A stretch of 64,000 nt of DNA from Silvania confinis (lineage in GTDB: Bacteria; Pseudomonadota; Gammaproteobacteria; Enterobacterales; Enterobacteriaceae): contig NZ_JAMGZJ010000073.1 of the NCBI RefSeq assembly GCF_025564085.1, positions 161,594 through 225,593 on the forward strand, in the 5' to 3' direction. The notes under the pieces were generated by a model, which was given only the letters and a program-made list of their open reading frames with translations, ran no database searches and was not told where the DNA came from. Of the stretch, positions 62,325 through 64,000 are shown one piece after another (within the stretch, counting starts at the first letter, position 1; each line of letters begins with the position of its first letter). Both the position numbers and the translations under genes were made by a program.

Positions 62325-63713
62325 ATGAACGACAGTCCATCGATGGATCAGGCACGCTCCGACGTGCTCGCTCCACCTTCTTCTGCCGACGCCGCGCTCG
62401 ATCCGCGCCAGCAGATCGTGATCAAAAAGTTGTTCCGCAGACTGATCACTTTTTTGTTCATTCTGTTCGTCTTCTCGTACCTCGACCGCATCAACATTGG
62501 CTTTGCCGGCCTGACGATGGGCAAAGACCTGGGCCTGACCAGCACCATGTTTGGCCTCGCCACTACGCTGTTTTACGTGATGTACGTGATCTGCGGGATC
62601 CCCAGCAACGTGATGCTGAGTATCGTGGGTGCGCGGCGCTGGATCGCTATTCTGATGGTGGTGTGGGGGATTGCATCCACCGCCACCATGTTCGCCACCG
62701 GCCCTGGTAGTTTGTATGTGCTGCGCATGATGGTGGGGATCGCTGAAGCGGGCTTCCTGCCGGGCCTGCTGCTGTATTTAACCTTCTGGTTCCCGGCGCA
62801 GTACCGCGCCCGCGCCAACGCCCTGTTTATGATTGCCATGCCGGTGACGATGGCGCTCGGGTCGCTGGCCTCGGGGTATATTCTGAACCTCGACGGTGTC
62901 ATGAACCTGAAAGGCTGGCAGTGGCTGTTCCTGCTGGAAGGCTTCCCGTCGGTGATTCTGGGCTTTGTGGTCTGGTTCTGGCTGGATGACAGCCCGTCGA
63001 AGGCGCGCTGGCTGACCGACGACGACAAAGCCTGTCTGAAAGAGATGCTCGAGGCGGATCGCCTGAACGCCATCAGTACCCAGCAGCGGGAACACGCGGC
63101 GATGGTGCCGACGCAGCGCAGCATGTTCCGCGAGCTGTTCACCCCGACGATCATGCTCTACACGCTGGCCTACTTCTGCCTGACCAATACTCTGAGCGCC
63201 CTGAGCGTCTGGACACCGCTGATCCTGCGCAGTTTTAACCAGGAGAGCAGCAACGTGACAATCGGCCTGCTGAGCGCCATTCCGCAGGTGTGTACCATCG
63301 TGGCGATGGTGTGGTGGAGCAAGCGTTCGGACAAGTACAACGAGCGTAAGATCCACACCCTGCTGCCGTACCTGTTTGCTGCCGCAGGCTGGATCCTGAC
63401 CGCTTCAAGCCACGACCCGATGCTGCAGTTCACCGGAATTATCATGGCGTCGGCCGGAGCCTTTGCGGCAATGGTCATTTTCTGGACCACGCCCGACCGG
63501 GCTATCTCGCTGCGCGCCCGTGCGCTGGGCATTGCGGTGATCAACGCCACCGGGATGACCGGTGCCGCGCTGGGGCCGCTGCTGATGGGCTGGATGAAAG
63601 ATGTGACCGGCAACTTTAATGCCGGGATCTTTATGGTCGCCGGGTTCCTGGTGCTGGGCGCGGTGGTAATTGCGTTGATTCCGATGCAGAAAGCTGAAGC
63701 CCGGGCTTCCTGA
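62325..63713 (+). CDS. Anion:cation symporter (ACS) family MFS transporter
   Basis: 462 residues, twelve membrane segments: FVFSYLDRINIGFAGLTMGKDLGL (ACS signature), GIPSNVMLSIVGARRWIA, GIAEAGFLPGLLLYLTFWFP. Relatives take up organic anions such as phthalate, hydroxyphenylacetate or sugar acids. Divergent from iacR, so a second candidate for uptake of indole-3-acetate or a related aromatic acid. The ATG at 62325 follows GGAG; a GTG at 62313 is less likely. Confidence 0.88.
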   Translation: MNDSPSMDQARSDVLAPPSSADAALDPRQQIVIKKLFRRLITFLFILFVFSYLDRINIGFAGLTMGKDLGLTSTMFGLATTLFYVMYVICGIPSNVMLSIVGARRWIAILMVVWGIASTATMFATGPGSLYVLRMMVGIAEAGFLPGLLLYLTFWFPAQYRARANALFMIAMPVTMALGSLASGYILNLDGVMNLKGWQWLFLLEGFPSVILGFVVWFWLDDSPSKARWLTDDDKACLKEMLEADRLNAISTQQREHAAMVPTQRSMFRELFTPTIMLYTLAYFCLTNTLSALSVWTPLILRSFNQESSNVTIGLLSAIPQVCTIVAMVWWSKRSDKYNERKIHTLLPYLFAAAGWILTASSHDPMLQFTGIIMASAGAFAAMVIFWTTPDRAISLRARALGIAVINATGMTGAALGPLLMGWMKDVTGNFNAGIFMVAGFLVLGAVVIALIPMQKAEARAS

Positions 63714-63780
63714 TTTGCACGGACGGTTCCCTCTCCTTTTTGGGGAGAGGGTTAGGGTAAGGGGACATGCTGGCACCTGT

Positions 63781-64000
63781 GGTGGTTCCGTTCACTTTAC
63801 CGTCCTTGCTTCTCTGCCATCACCGAACCGGTGAACGTGTAAAGGGGGCTATCGCGCCCCCTTTACAATCCCATCTCCCGGCAAAGAAAATCGTCGCTAC
63901 GCGATACCCTCAGCTTATTCCTCCAGGCTTTCGGGTCGGGCACCAGCCTGCATCCATGCAGGCTATGCCCTCTCGGCGCATCCCTGCGCCTCGCCCCGGC
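63781..64000 (+). repeat. ~220-bp structured dispersed repeat, copy 2
   Basis: Starts with GGTGGTTCCGTTCACTTTAC and runs to the window end, perhaps beyond. CGTTCAC (63789-63795) pairs with GTGAACG (63831-63837); then a perfect 11-bp hairpin GTAAAGGGGGC/GCCCCCTTTAC (63839-63866); palindrome CCTGCATCCATGCAGG at 63947-63962. Same order as copy 1 at 33524, but the central hairpin has a different sequence. Confidence 0.75.

Overview
The window is chromosomal DNA of an Enterobacteriaceae member. The left end carries the conserved order prs - dauA - ychH - pth - ychF, with proteins nearly identical to the E. coli ones. GC-rich codon use, REP-like repeats (GTAGGCCGGGCAAGCGAAGCGCC type) and an indole-acetate catabolic cluster suggest Enterobacter or a close relative. 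The species cannot be fixed from sequence alone.

Layout. 1-5.9 kb is core genome: prs (5' truncated), dauA, a MerR regulator inserted between dauA and ychH, ychH with a CRP-type promoter, pth and ychF. 6.0-13.7 kb is a Ter-type stress/phospho-signalling island: a TerF-like gene divergent from TerY1, TerX, TerY2, TerY3, a PP2C phosphatase and a protein kinase. It lacks the terZABCDE core and is bracketed by two near-identical terminators. 13.8-18.5 kb is a GH42 beta-galactosidase and LacY-type permease operon divergent from a LacI-type repressor, with two lac-operator-like sites. 18.5-25.4 kb is an unassigned sugar operon (FGGY kinase, FucI-like isomerase, DapA-like aldolase, MHS transporter, LacI-family regulator) with a perfect 16-bp palindrome upstream. 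25.6-33.5 kb holds ftrA/rhodanese, a DUF1993 gene, a YdeP-type molybdoenzyme, a RES-Xre toxin-antitoxin pair and azlCD with an AraC regulator. 33.5-42.5 kb holds a secreted hydrolase, LysR and MFS genes, a mesX-mesD folate-independent methionine synthase pair, a Cys-rich small protein, and a LysR / DsbA-like / MBL-fold group.

42.6-48 kb is a patchy accessory stretch: a 35-residue membrane peptide, RidA and SDR genes, what looks like a P4-satellite remnant, an orphan type VI secretion group (Tlde1-like effector, probable immunity protein, Hcp) and an AT-rich HAD phosphatase.

48.1-62 kb is one long minus-strand operon, iacHABICDEFG - MHS transporter - pcaIJ - pcaD - catB - catC - catA, with iacR upstream. 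It predicts conversion of indole-3-acetic acid to catechol and then by ortho-cleavage to 3-oxoadipyl-CoA. The last thiolase is not in the window. A divergent ACS-type MFS gene follows. Two copies of a ~220-bp intergenic repeat (33.5 kb and 63.8 kb to the window end) share an 11-bp hairpin at the same place whose sequence differs but whose pairing is kept, suggesting a structured RNA or small mobile element.

The best candidates for less-described biology are the Ter phospho-signalling island, the covarying dispersed repeat, the unassigned sugar operon and the small accessory genes between 42.6 and 48 kb.
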